Shown here in pieces: positions 36,539 to 46,000 of a DNA stretch of 64,000 nt. The notes under the pieces were generated by a model, which saw only the letters and a program-made list of their open reading frames with translations, made no database searches and was not told where the DNA came from. The stretch covers positions 1-64,000 of the forward strand of contig CAZDLO010000008.1 in assembly GCA_964506325.1 (NCBI GenBank). Reading direction: 5' to 3'. Source of the stretch: CAINVV01 sp964506325 (GTDB lineage: Bacteria; Bacteroidota; Bacteroidia; Bacteroidales; Prolixibacteraceae). Position 1 is the stretch's first letter, and every line of letters starts with the position of its first letter. The position numbers and the translations under genes are program-made.

Positions 36539-38692
36539 ATGAAAAAATTTATACGGGGATTGATCTTCCTGGTGGGAAGCATCATGTTAACAGGTTATAG
36601 TGTCTCAGCTGCAGAAACTGGAAAGGTGGCAGAAGGCAGTTATTTGCAGGAGTCGATGGTTCGTGTGGTGCTTCCATCTGCCGGCGCTGCCGAAATAGTA
36701 AAATTTGCCAGGGTAGGGAATGGCATCGTTGCTGTTTCACCGGACCGGATTTTCAGGTTCGAAAGCGGGAAATGGCGGGTTGAAGAATATCCCGGGCCAT
36801 GGAAAACTGCCTGTATTGATCTTTCAGGAAAGCTGTGGGTAGGAGGAACAGGGGTTGTTGCTCAGCCGGAAGGCAGGATAAAGTTGAATCTTCCGGAGGA
36901 AGCCCTCATGGATACCGTTCGTTACCTGTTATGGCAGGATGCATCCACCTTACTGGTCGGAACAAGCAGGGGCGCCTGGGAAAGGAAGGAGACATGGCGC
37001 AGATTGCCTGAATTTAAAGCACTATCTGTCAATCAGCTTGCCAGGGGGAATGGCGACGAACTCTGGGCTGCCACCAGTGGTGGATTGTTCAGGAAAATTG
37101 ACGGCAAATGGGTGAATCTTTCTTATGCGGTAATGGCTCCCGGACTTGGAATGAATTTCTGGAGCCTTTCAAAAGGAATGACCTCCGGGGAAGTTTATTT
37201 TGGCGCTCAGCCTGCACTGGGTATGATTTCTGACAAAGGCGACCACCAGTTGTTCAGCAGTGACAACGGGCTTCCTTTCGGTCCGGTTACCAGCATCGTC
37301 CCGGCAGGCGGAGATTTATGGCTTGGTACACCTTGTGGCGCTATCCGAAAAAGCGGGGATGCATGGAGCTATTTTGCCGGCAAAAGATGGCTGGACAATA
37401 ATCGGGTCAACGACATCCTGGTTTTGGATTCCAACAGGGTTTGGGTTGCCTCTCCAGCCGGAATCAATGAACTGCGAAGATTACCCATGACGCTGGAGCA
37501 GAAGGCATCATATTTTGAAAAAAGGCTGAATGAAAGGCATTTGCACCATGGTTTCGCTGCGGCCTGTCGTTTCAAATCACCCAACGATACAACAGTTTTT
37601 TCGCATTCAACAGATGACAATGACGGACTGTGGACCTCCATCTACCTCGCGGCTGAGTCCTTCAGGTACGCTGTTACCAAAGACAAGGATGCCTTTGACA
37701 ATGCAGTCAGGACCTTCCTGGCCATGGAAAAGCTGAATACTGTCAACCCGATTCCAGGTTATATGGCACGATCCTATGTCAGCATTGAAGAAAGCACCGG
37801 ACAAGGAGGCGAATGGCATGTTTCGGCAGATGGAAAATGGAAATGGAAGGGTGATACCAGTTCAGATGAGATTGTGGGGCATATGTTCGCTTATCCCATT
37901 TTCTTTGACCTTGTGGCTGAAGGAGCGATGAAGGAACGGGTTAAAAGTTTGGTAGAAAGGTTAATGACGCATATTGTCGATCATAATTTCGAGATGGTCG
38001 ACCTGGATGGTTTGGCCACACGGTGGGCTGTCTGGAATCCGGATTCTCTCAATTACTCACCAAGGTGGATGTATGAACGGGGCATCAACTCGCTGCAGAT
38101 CCTGGCTTTTTTAAAGAGTGCTACACATGTCACACAAAACCCCAAGTATGAAAAGGCATACAATAAACTTACCAGGGAGCATCATTACCTGGACAACATG
38201 CTGGTTCAGAAAATGTATGGACCTTATGAAATTAACCATTCGGATGATGAGTTGTCCTTTCTTCCGTACTATACCCTGGTTAAATATGGGACAGGAACAC
38301 CAGATGTATCTGTGTATACCCGGTCACTCGAAAGGAGCTGGAAAGCTGAAGAGGCCGACAGGATACCCATCTGGAATTACATCGCCAGCATCGGACTGGG
38401 TAAAGACTGTGGTTTAGCAGTGGCAGAAGAAGAGATGCAGCAGATTCCTATGGACCTAAGAAACTGGAGGATGGAGAATTCCCATCGCTGGGATATCCGG
38501 AAAAGTTCCATCAATGACCGTTTTTTCAAGCCTCAGGCAATCTTGCCTATCCCGACACCTGAGCGTGCCGTTTCAAAATGGAACAGCAATACTTATGTCA
38601 TGGATGGTGGTGGGGATGGCCTCGGCGAAGATGACGGAGCCTATTTCCTGTTGCCATACTGGATGGCGAGGTATTACAGGATATTAAAATAG
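36539..38692 (+). CDS. large secreted protein: beta-propeller-like N-half, alpha-helical C-half
   Basis: A 717-residue protein with a signal peptide (MKKFIRGLIFLVGSIMLTGYS). Residues about 60-320 repeat short blades such as GELWVGGTG-, DELWAATSGGLFRK- and DLWLGTPCGAIRKS-like units, resembling the two-component-regulator propeller. The remainder is helical, with DNDGLWTSIYLAAESFRYAV and DGLGEDDGAYFLLPYWMARYY, reminiscent of an (alpha/alpha) toroid. I do not recognise the family as a whole. It is co-directional with the C69 and YdjC genes. The stop overlaps a palindromic element. Confidence 0.7.
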   Translation: MKKFIRGLIFLVGSIMLTGYSVSAAETGKVAEGSYLQESMVRVVLPSAGAAEIVKFARVGNGIVAVSPDRIFRFESGKWRVEEYPGPWKTACIDLSGKLWVGGTGVVAQPEGRIKLNLPEEALMDTVRYLLWQDASTLLVGTSRGAWERKETWRRLPEFKALSVNQLARGNGDELWAATSGGLFRKIDGKWVNLSYAVMAPGLGMNFWSLSKGMTSGEVYFGAQPALGMISDKGDHQLFSSDNGLPFGPVTSIVPAGGDLWLGTPCGAIRKSGDAWSYFAGKRWLDNNRVNDILVLDSNRVWVASPAGINELRRLPMTLEQKASYFEKRLNERHLHHGFAAACRFKSPNDTTVFSHSTDDNDGLWTSIYLAAESFRYAVTKDKDAFDNAVRTFLAMEKLNTVNPIPGYMARSYVSIEESTGQGGEWHVSADGKWKWKGDTSSDEIVGHMFAYPIFFDLVAEGAMKERVKSLVERLMTHIVDHNFEMVDLDGLATRWAVWNPDSLNYSPRWMYERGINSLQILAFLKSATHVTQNPKYEKAYNKLTREHHYLDNMLVQKMYGPYEINHSDDELSFLPYYTLVKYGTGTPDVSVYTRSLERSWKAEEADRIPIWNYIASIGLGKDCGLAVAEEEMQQIPMDLRNWRMENSHRWDIRKSSINDRFFKPQAILPIPTPERAVSKWNSNTYVMDGGGDGLGEDDGAYFLLPYWMARYYRILK

Positions 38693-38702
38693 AATCATTC
38701 TA
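38690..38702. promoter_or_regulatory. Fur/PerR-like palindrome, copy 4
   Basis: TAGAATCATTCTA, followed by AATAA, shares the core of the copy at 10308 and overlaps the stop codon of the upstream gene. Confidence 0.35.
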
Positions 38703-38714
38703 AATAACAAACAC

Positions 38715-38848
38715 GGCAGTCTCAAAAGTAAAATTGTAAACCGCGCGGGCCATAAAGATTCAGCAGAGGTCGCAAAGAAATATCTTCTTCTGTGACCTGT
38801 GCGTCTTCTTTTTTCTCCGGGTAGTTAAAAATGGCTTTTGAGACTGCC
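38715..38848. mobile_element. MITE-like element with 14-bp terminal inverted repeats
   Basis: GGCAGTCTCAAAAG (38715-38728) and its exact reverse complement (38835-38848) bound a 134-bp non-coding segment between convergent genes. The inside contains a second imperfect inverted repeat (AGGTCGCAAAGAA with CTTCTTCTGTGACCT). No target-site duplication is obvious. A long-range bidirectional terminator is the alternative. Confidence 0.5.
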
Positions 38849-38855
38849 TTGTCTT

Positions 38856-39395
38856 TTAATTCTCAAGTATTGCTTTGAGGTTGGCAAGTCCTTTCTCAAG
38901 ATCATTGCCCAGCATTTCATCAATATTAAGGAAGAGCATGGCCAGGTTAGTCGGGTATTTCATCCTGCCGTCAAAGCCCCACTTTACCAGGGCCGTACTA
39001 TCAGATACTGACTGGAAGGTCATATAGGCGCGGTCTTTCGACTCTATTGGTTCATAAAAGCGCAGTTCATAATCAATACGTTCATTCCCTGTAATTTTTA
39101 AGATTTCCTGCTCACCTTTGCCAACCTCCTTGACCGGGCTTTCCCAGGCCGACACAAATCCAACAGTGCCATCCGTACCCCTGAACTCTTTTTTCATGTT
39201 CGGGTCGACCTTTGACCAGGTACTGTAATTGTTTTGATTTTTTAGAAATTTCACGTAATCAAAAACTTCCTGCCTGGGTTTTAAAATGGTGATTTCTCTT
39301 GAGACGCTGTAATCCTTTTTCACAAAAAGTGCCACAACAAGAAGCAGTGCAAGAATGCTTAAGAGGGAATAGAGGATAATTTTTAGAATTTTCAT
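38856..39395 (-). CDS. SRPBCC-family protein with N-terminal membrane anchor
   Basis: A 179-residue protein: one N-terminal hydrophobic helix (ILYSLLSILALLLVVALFV) followed by a START/SRPBCC-like domain (KPRQEVFDYVKFLKNQNNYSTWSKVD; TFQSVSDSTALVKWGFDG). Such proteins bind hydrophobic ligands or act in polyketide-like or stress roles; no specific function is evident. It is monocistronic, facing the MITE-like element. Confidence 0.75.
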   Translation of the reverse strand: MKILKIILYSLLSILALLLVVALFVKKDYSVSREITILKPRQEVFDYVKFLKNQNNYSTWSKVDPNMKKEFRGTDGTVGFVSAWESPVKEVGKGEQEILKITGNERIDYELRFYEPIESKDRAYMTFQSVSDSTALVKWGFDGRMKYPTNLAMLFLNIDEMLGNDLEKGLANLKAILEN

Positions 39396-39489
39396 TTTTT
39401 GTCAGTTTAAGCAGTTAAACATAATCCGGTAGCTGTATAACTGATAACGATAAATTCTTAAATGGGTTTCGTTTCAGGGTACGGATCTG

Positions 39490-42400
39490 CTAGAATAGCC
39501 TGTCCGGGCTTTTTCTGGTGAAACAGTTGATTCCTTCATTCTGAATTGCCATCCGGTGCGATTCAGCTTCCTTCCAGGATTTCCAGGGACCGGATAAAAC
39601 TTTGAAATAGCCGCCTTCCTCAATGATCCCGGTTGACATTGAATTTTTTTCCTTCAATTTGGCGAGGCCGGATTTCGCACTTGCCTTGTCCTGAAAAGCG
39701 CCGCACTGTACATAGTAATACTGGTTCCAGGCAGGCTGGGGGTCAGTTTTGGTCACAACTGCAGAATTACCTGTTGCTGGTGCCTGCTTTTCTGCTTTGG
39801 GGACATCCCTGGCCGGTTCAGTTTTTTCCTGTGGCACAGGAACCTGCTGCGGTTGTTTGGCCGGTTCGGCAACTGTAGAAGATACGATGTCTTTTGCTGG
39901 CGGAGGGGCAACGGTCGAAGGTAGTGTGCTGTCCAGGACAAAATCCATTCCATCCACAACATCCCCTTCAATGTTGGGATGTATTGTAAAGGCCGTTTTC
40001 CCGGGCGTGGCAGCCAGGTCAAGCTTCCGGGCCTGATCCGAATCAACACTCACTGTAAAATCACCGGGTGCGAGGCCGAGGAAGCTGTAATATCCATCAG
40101 GTTCACTAAGTGTACGGCCGGCGAGGTTTCCCTTGCTGTCGAAGATGTTGACGATAATTCGGCCAATTCCTTCCTGGTCTGATCCTTTTTTGCGGTATAC
40201 CATTCCGGTAACTTCCCCAACCACGGATACAGGGATTTCAATCAGCTTAAACATGTTGGGATCTGCAGCAATGCTCATCGCCTTCTTGCGCAGTTTCCAG
40301 GCAACATTGTCAAAACTGTTCTCGTCCATTTCAGCATAATATTTGACATAGGGCTCCAGGTCCATGACTCGTATGGTTGTGTCCCTCAAATTTTCTGTCG
40401 AATTTCCTCCGCTTACACGTAAGTTTAGTCCCTTCACACGAGGTTCGCCGGGATCTTTCACGTTGTTGCAGTTCAGATCGAGGAAGGGCGCAAATACAAT
40501 CCCGCCTCTGCCTACGCTGACACGGTTGTTGGCCCCGGTATACCCGGTCTTGCGGTCCGTAATCAGGCTTCCCTGCGCCATTTCGATCAGGGTAGTCTGA
40601 TCGTTGGTCTGCCGTGCGGTAAACCCTGTCCGGGCAAAAGGCAGGTCATACCTCAAACTCAACTGCAAACTCTGTATCCGGCTCTTGAAATTGTTTTCAT
40701 AAGATACAGCCACAAACCCGTTGTTGAACAGGTATTTTTCAACGCCTGCCTTTGTTGAGATAAGCTCCTGCTTACTGTATTCGTACTGCACCTGCGGGAT
40801 GAAAATGAAATCATGCGGCAGCCTAAACGAAAAGGAGAGGTTGGTGTATACGTATGGATTGCTGTTTCTGACAAACATGGCATAGTTGGTAAGGTTGGTG
40901 TTAACCCCGAGAACCGTTCCGGATATCAGCCATTCTGCGGTAGAATAACTTGTTCCGGGCAGAATTATATCGCTGTATGTCATTCTGTTGTAAAAAGAAA
41001 AATGCTTCCCTGCGACAGGAAGGGTAAGGATGGCTTTCCGCTCTTCCAGGAAGTTGTAATTGATCGCTTTCTGTCCTTCCTTGTATTTCGTGTAATTGAG
41101 TTCAACAAGGATGTTTTTGAGTAACTGGTAACTTAAAATTCCCTTTCCCCTTACGTTGTATACATATTCACCCGAAAGCAGCATGTTCGAAAATGGCCGG
41201 GTGGCTATGTTGGCAAACGGCATGAAAGATCCATTGACTACCGAAGTGAGGTATTCGACACCAGTACCAACAGTGATCCCCCTCGAAACGCCATAATTCA
41301 ATGCTGCACGGGAAAAAATTGAGTTAAGGCTGTCTTCTACCATTCCGGCATTCACTACATACTCAAATTCTTTGGTTGGAAGGAAGTTGAAAGGTATTGA
41401 TATCTGCTGTTCCTTCATGCGTTCCTCTCCCCAAGGACCGTAAAATTTTAGTTTGATGGCAGAATTTCCGTATACCAGCGGCACCTGGAAGGTAAAGAAA
41501 CCGGATGCATCTGCCTTCTTGTAATCCACAAGTACGTTGTTGACATAAAGCTCCACCATCCAACCCGGGTTGGTGTAGTCACTGACAGGATAGGTTCCGA
41601 AAGATCTGCGGTAGGTGGTGGGGGTATTGGAAAGCCTTATTCCCACTACCGGTTCATAAATCGAGGATATAGCGTCTGTGCTGATTTTCCCGAAGGTTGT
41701 CTGGCGCAGGTATTTCCGGTCATTGTTGACAAAACGCAGGTAATAATATTGCTGTTTCTCAATAAAAGGTTCGTTGTTGTTGTAGTTAAGGAAAGCATTG
41801 GCTTCACCCCCAGCTATGACTGCCCCCAGGGCCAGGTTGATCCGTGTGTCGTTTTTCAGGTTCAACGTCTGCGTTGTGATAACCGACCAGTCGGCCATGC
41901 CGAAATGGAACGCCTGTCTGCTCCTGGGAATGATGGTGTCAACTTTTGGTTCACCCTTAAGCCTGCTGACGTTCTGACGCATCAGGTCGAGGCGCATTTC
42001 TCTTATGGCGGGCAATTCCAGTTTGGTGGTGAGGCTGACAGACAGCGCACGGAAATTGAACTTGCAATCCAGTCCGAAGATCTCGCCAAAATATTTTGAA
42101 TGAAGATAAAGGTTGGTTTCAGTACGTATCAGGTCGCCGGGTTTCAGGGATATTGTTTTTCCCTGAAAGCTAATTTTATTGGCCGCCCTGTCTATCAGGT
42201 AGGCTGCTTCAGGCGCGAGGAAAAAACCGGATATGGAATCCATTCCGCGCGACAGAGTACTCCTGATCTTTAAAAATTCGAACACATCAGTAACCGGCAA
42301 CAACACATCCTGATCCCGGATCAGTGCAGGTACTTCAGCAGATCCTATATTTTTTACCTGGAAAAAAATCGAAATTTCATCGTAGGCAGGTTCCTGGGAA

Positions 42401-42525
42401 CTGGCCGTATAGGGAAAAAAAATCGTCAGCAAGAGGATGCTCACTGCTACCCGTCTCCTGAAAGCGAAGAAAAAACGCATTATTGACATATGAAAGCAGC
42501 AGTTTCGGCTCAAGTGTTTAAACAT
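39490..42525 (-). CDS. usher-like outer-membrane protein with C-terminal SPOR domain
   Basis: Predicted outer-membrane assembly platform of 1011 residues. It has a signal segment (about 25-44) and an N-terminal binding-type domain (about 48-185; ALIRDQDVLLPVTDVFEFL). A beta-barrel region contains an usher plug-like insert (about 310-380; GWMVELYVNNVLVDYKKADA, then FYGPWGEERMKEQQ), closely patterned on proteobacterial ushers. LDLNCNNVKDPGEP near 682 and a carboxypeptidase-like fold (765-830) follow. A Pro/Ala linker leads to a SPOR domain (about 932-1008; YYYVQCGAFQDKASA), which would bind denuded peptidoglycan. It lies 6 bp after a DUF4402-like gene. Confidence 0.8.
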   Translation of the reverse strand: MFKHLSRNCCFHMSIMRFFFAFRRRVAVSILLLTIFFPYTASSQEPAYDEISIFFQVKNIGSAEVPALIRDQDVLLPVTDVFEFLKIRSTLSRGMDSISGFFLAPEAAYLIDRAANKISFQGKTISLKPGDLIRTETNLYLHSKYFGEIFGLDCKFNFRALSVSLTTKLELPAIREMRLDLMRQNVSRLKGEPKVDTIIPRSRQAFHFGMADWSVITTQTLNLKNDTRINLALGAVIAGGEANAFLNYNNNEPFIEKQQYYYLRFVNNDRKYLRQTTFGKISTDAISSIYEPVVGIRLSNTPTTYRRSFGTYPVSDYTNPGWMVELYVNNVLVDYKKADASGFFTFQVPLVYGNSAIKLKFYGPWGEERMKEQQISIPFNFLPTKEFEYVVNAGMVEDSLNSIFSRAALNYGVSRGITVGTGVEYLTSVVNGSFMPFANIATRPFSNMLLSGEYVYNVRGKGILSYQLLKNILVELNYTKYKEGQKAINYNFLEERKAILTLPVAGKHFSFYNRMTYSDIILPGTSYSTAEWLISGTVLGVNTNLTNYAMFVRNSNPYVYTNLSFSFRLPHDFIFIPQVQYEYSKQELISTKAGVEKYLFNNGFVAVSYENNFKSRIQSLQLSLRYDLPFARTGFTARQTNDQTTLIEMAQGSLITDRKTGYTGANNRVSVGRGGIVFAPFLDLNCNNVKDPGEPRVKGLNLRVSGGNSTENLRDTTIRVMDLEPYVKYYAEMDENSFDNVAWKLRKKAMSIAADPNMFKLIEIPVSVVGEVTGMVYRKKGSDQEGIGRIIVNIFDSKGNLAGRTLSEPDGYYSFLGLAPGDFTVSVDSDQARKLDLAATPGKTAFTIHPNIEGDVVDGMDFVLDSTLPSTVAPPPAKDIVSSTVAEPAKQPQQVPVPQEKTEPARDVPKAEKQAPATGNSAVVTKTDPQPAWNQYYYVQCGAFQDKASAKSGLAKLKEKNSMSTGIIEEGGYFKVLSGPWKSWKEAESHRMAIQNEGINCFTRKSPDRLF

Positions 42526-42531
42526 CCAGAT

Positions 42532-43071
42532 TTACTGCTGGTTAAAAGTAACAAAAAAACTCCCGCTGTATTTGCCTGCCGGGTTGGCACCGGTGTTCCC
42601 GACTATCAGGGTGCCTCCGATACGGACTTCCGTTGAAGAGGGGGAGTCAGCAGGAAGAATAAAAGGGGATCCTACAGAGGAGGCGGTAATCGGAGGATCA
42701 AACTTTAAAGTGAGATGCCCTCCCATACTGCCGTTAAGAGTGGCATCGGGTATCGGTGAGATGGTGATGAGGGTTCCCTTGATCCCTTCTACGAGGAAAA
42801 CGGCAGGGGAGGCAAAACCACCCTGGTTGATAAGGATGACACTGCCTGTGGCCGACCGGACACCCTCATGGGTAACCGTAACAGATCCGCCGGTCGGGCC
42901 ATGGGTGAAAGTTCCAAACAGGATACCCTGGGCATTCTGGACAGTGACAGTAATGGGCCTTGGAGGCCTTTCCTGCCCGTAAGTATTGGTGGAGAATAAT
43001 GCCACAAGCAAAATTCCGGCAAATATGACCGGCAAATATCTGTATTTCAATTTGATGGTAGCAGCTGACAT
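42532..43071 (-). CDS. DUF4402-like fibre subunit candidate (minor or tip)
   Basis: Secreted 179-residue beta-rich protein with signal peptide ending near NTYGQ. It has an N-terminal strand PRPITVTVQNAQGILFG and a C-terminal block VRIGGTLIVGNTGANPAGKY, then SGSFFVTFNQQ, which matches the DUF4402 ending (VGATL.V..Q..G.Y....FxVTVNYN). Its ATG overlaps the stop of the upstream 1136-residue ORF as TAATG, and the usher starts 6 bp later, so all three are translationally linked. It is probably a subunit exported by the usher. Confidence 0.75.
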   Translation of the reverse strand: MSAATIKLKYRYLPVIFAGILLVALFSTNTYGQERPPRPITVTVQNAQGILFGTFTHGPTGGSVTVTHEGVRSATGSVILINQGGFASPAVFLVEGIKGTLITISPIPDATLNGSMGGHLTLKFDPPITASSVGSPFILPADSPSSTEVRIGGTLIVGNTGANPAGKYSGSFFVTFNQQ

Positions 43072-46000
43072 TAGTCTCTTCTAATTAAGGTTTTTTCTGA
43101 AAAGATACGATCACCGGCAACAATTGTAACAACATATACTCCATTTCTTGCACTACGGCTTATTTCTATCGATTGTTGATCGCTGACATTCATTTCCTGG
43201 ATGGTTTGTCCGGCCATGTTACGCACGTACATTGTACCATTTCCGATGTTGACGGGCAGGATGTTTACCAGGTATTCAGTACCGTTTCGTGTAATATTGA
43301 AAAGTTTCTCTTTCACAGCTGATGCTGTGTGAAGATCAGATTTTGACAAGATAAGAACAAATCTTTGATCATATACGCCTGATTTCAGGTAAAACCTGTA
43401 ACCCGGATTCATTTTAAGATCGTTATAGGTTCCGTTTTCAGCGTCAAAGAGATAGATGTTGAAGGACGAAGGCAATTGTTCAATGCTGTTGGCGGAGAAA
43501 TTAACCCAGCCATTCCTGAGTATTTTGACTCCAAGCGGAATTCTTGTCAGGGAATCCGATGGGAGGGGCATTCCGCTGATAGACAATTGTTTGGTATCCG
43601 GGGTTATTGCATAAATATTGGGAACATCCACGTTGGTGTTCATCAGTTTCAAGGCATCCGCTTGCGCATCGAAAGCGGGTGTTGATGTCGGATCAAAATA
43701 GAGCACAAAGGGGTCGGGCTTGCCAGGGTTTTCATCAAAACCGGCACTGAACCGCAGGATTTGCCTGGTGTCTAAACCGGCAGACTTAAAAGAGGGATTC
43801 ATCTTGTTGATCCGGACACTGTTGGTCATTCCCAGGGTGCCTGAAGCCGAACCGGTAGAGACATGCACAAAAAATCCCTGCATGGCCGGAATGATATTGT
43901 CGCCGTCAGCTCCTGCAATACCGTTGGTATAGCTGCTGTAGGTCCCGGAGTATTCATCCCCGCTGGCGGAAAAGAAATAGATGGCCCCGTCGATATTGCT
44001 CCTTGTCCATCCGGATGCAGCATTCCAATCGATGGGGGAGGGATAAGGGTTCCCGACCAGGTTGAATCCCTGGGTATAAGTTCTGTTATGGTTGTATAAC
44101 GTGCCGGAGATACTGCCGTTATTGACAGTCCCGGAAAGGCTTACAAGGTCGGAGGTTGCTGAAGAACCAAAATTCACAGCATATCCGGCCATTACGCTGA
44201 GCGGATTAGATACTGCGGCATGGTTGACCCAGCCTGAAATGGCAGAAACTACGCTCAGGTTGTTCTCATCGTACCTGTAAACTTTGGCAATGGTGGCAGT
44301 GGAACTCAGGTAACCTGATAACTGGGCCACTGTGGCATTGCTGACCGGTGAGCTTAGATATTTGTATCCGAAGGCACTGGACAGGTACCGCTGTATGGTA
44401 ACGCTTCCGGCAACACTGCCGCTTCCTGTTCCTGAAATCAGGGCAGTCTGTCCGGCTGTTGAGAGCAAAGTGAGGTTACCGCCCGAATCAAGGGTGCCAC
44501 TGACCGGACTGACAATACCGGAGATGTTCAGCGCACCGCCCAGGGTTACGCCTGCCGTGTTGTCGATGATAAGGTCCGTGATGGTATTTCCCGCAAAGGT
44601 ATTGGCAGGTATCGCTTGGGGTGAGCTGCCCGACATTTCGATTTTTCCGGCAGTTGCCGTGAATGTCCCAGTGGCATTCTTTGTGATGGCACCTGCCACC
44701 AGGAGTGTATTGTTGCCTGTTACAGTCAGTGAGGCGGATGCCTCAATGGCAATGTTATTTGCTGCACCTGCACTTCCTGCATTGAGGACGGGATAATTGG
44801 TAAGGCCGGTGGATATGGTGACATCGGTGGTTGCATCCGGAAGCTGGCCGCATTCCCAGTTGTTGATATTGTTCCAGTCGGTACTGACGGATCCGGTCCA
44901 GTAACCATCGCGGTTCACCGTAACGGATACCGCATTGGAGGTAACAGTATTGCAGGTGGCGGTAATCACCACATCGTAACTGCCAGCCTGTACAACCTCA
45001 GGGTTCGTCAGTGTCAGCGTCGCTGTCCCCTGTCCGCCGATGATGCTGCTGTTCGTGACCGCTACGCTACCCTTTCTCCAGGAATAGGTCAACCCCGAAC
45101 CGGTTGCCGAAACCGACAAGGTTTGTGTGCCGCTCCCTGAACAGGTAGCTGCCGGGGCGACAGGCTGTGCGGCGATGGCTGCGGGTGAATTTACAACTAC
45201 GGCTACCGCATTGGAGGTAACGGAAGAACAGGTACCGCCGACGACTACCGTGTAACTGCCGGCCAGGGATGCTGCCGGATTGGTAAGTGTGAGGGTCGCA
45301 GTACCCTGACCGCTGATGCCACTGCCATTCAAAACAGCAACCCCGTCTTTCCTCCAGGAATAGGTTAGCCCTGAACCTGTGGCAGTTACAGACATCGACC
45401 GTGTGCCGCTTCCTGCACAGGTGGCTGCAGGGGCTGTTGGCTGACTGGTAATAACCGTAGGACTGTTAATGGTAAGGTTGGTGCCGTTGTCAGTTCCTTT
45501 GATGTTTGGGTTGTTAGAAACTACCCGGATCCTGTAACCTGACCCTGCTGTTGTCCCTGCCGGAATCGTGGCCGAAATGCTTCCTGCGGCAGTACTGGCA
45601 ATGGTGCCAATCGTTACAGGCGGAGAAAAGCTACCACTGGAATTGGAAAGCTCGGCTGAAAAGTTATTGCCGGAAAGAAATGTACCGGTAATGGTATAGG
45701 GTACCGTTACAGTACTGCCAGCACAGAAGGAGGTGCCTGTAATGGCGCTTGCGGATATGCCATTGTAAATTGCCTGCACCTGGAAATTGTCAAGGTTATG
45801 GTTTACATTGGTAGTACCTGAGGTTATCCTGAAATAAATCGGCGAACCGGGATTGTCACAATTGGAAGGCATCGTCAACTTACATTCTTTATAGGTTGAG
45901 GATAATGAGAGTGGGTTAGTGTTTGTTACAGGTGTTATATTAAGGGATGAATAATTTATACCATCCAGGCTGTATTCAAATAATGCAGTGGATGTACTTG

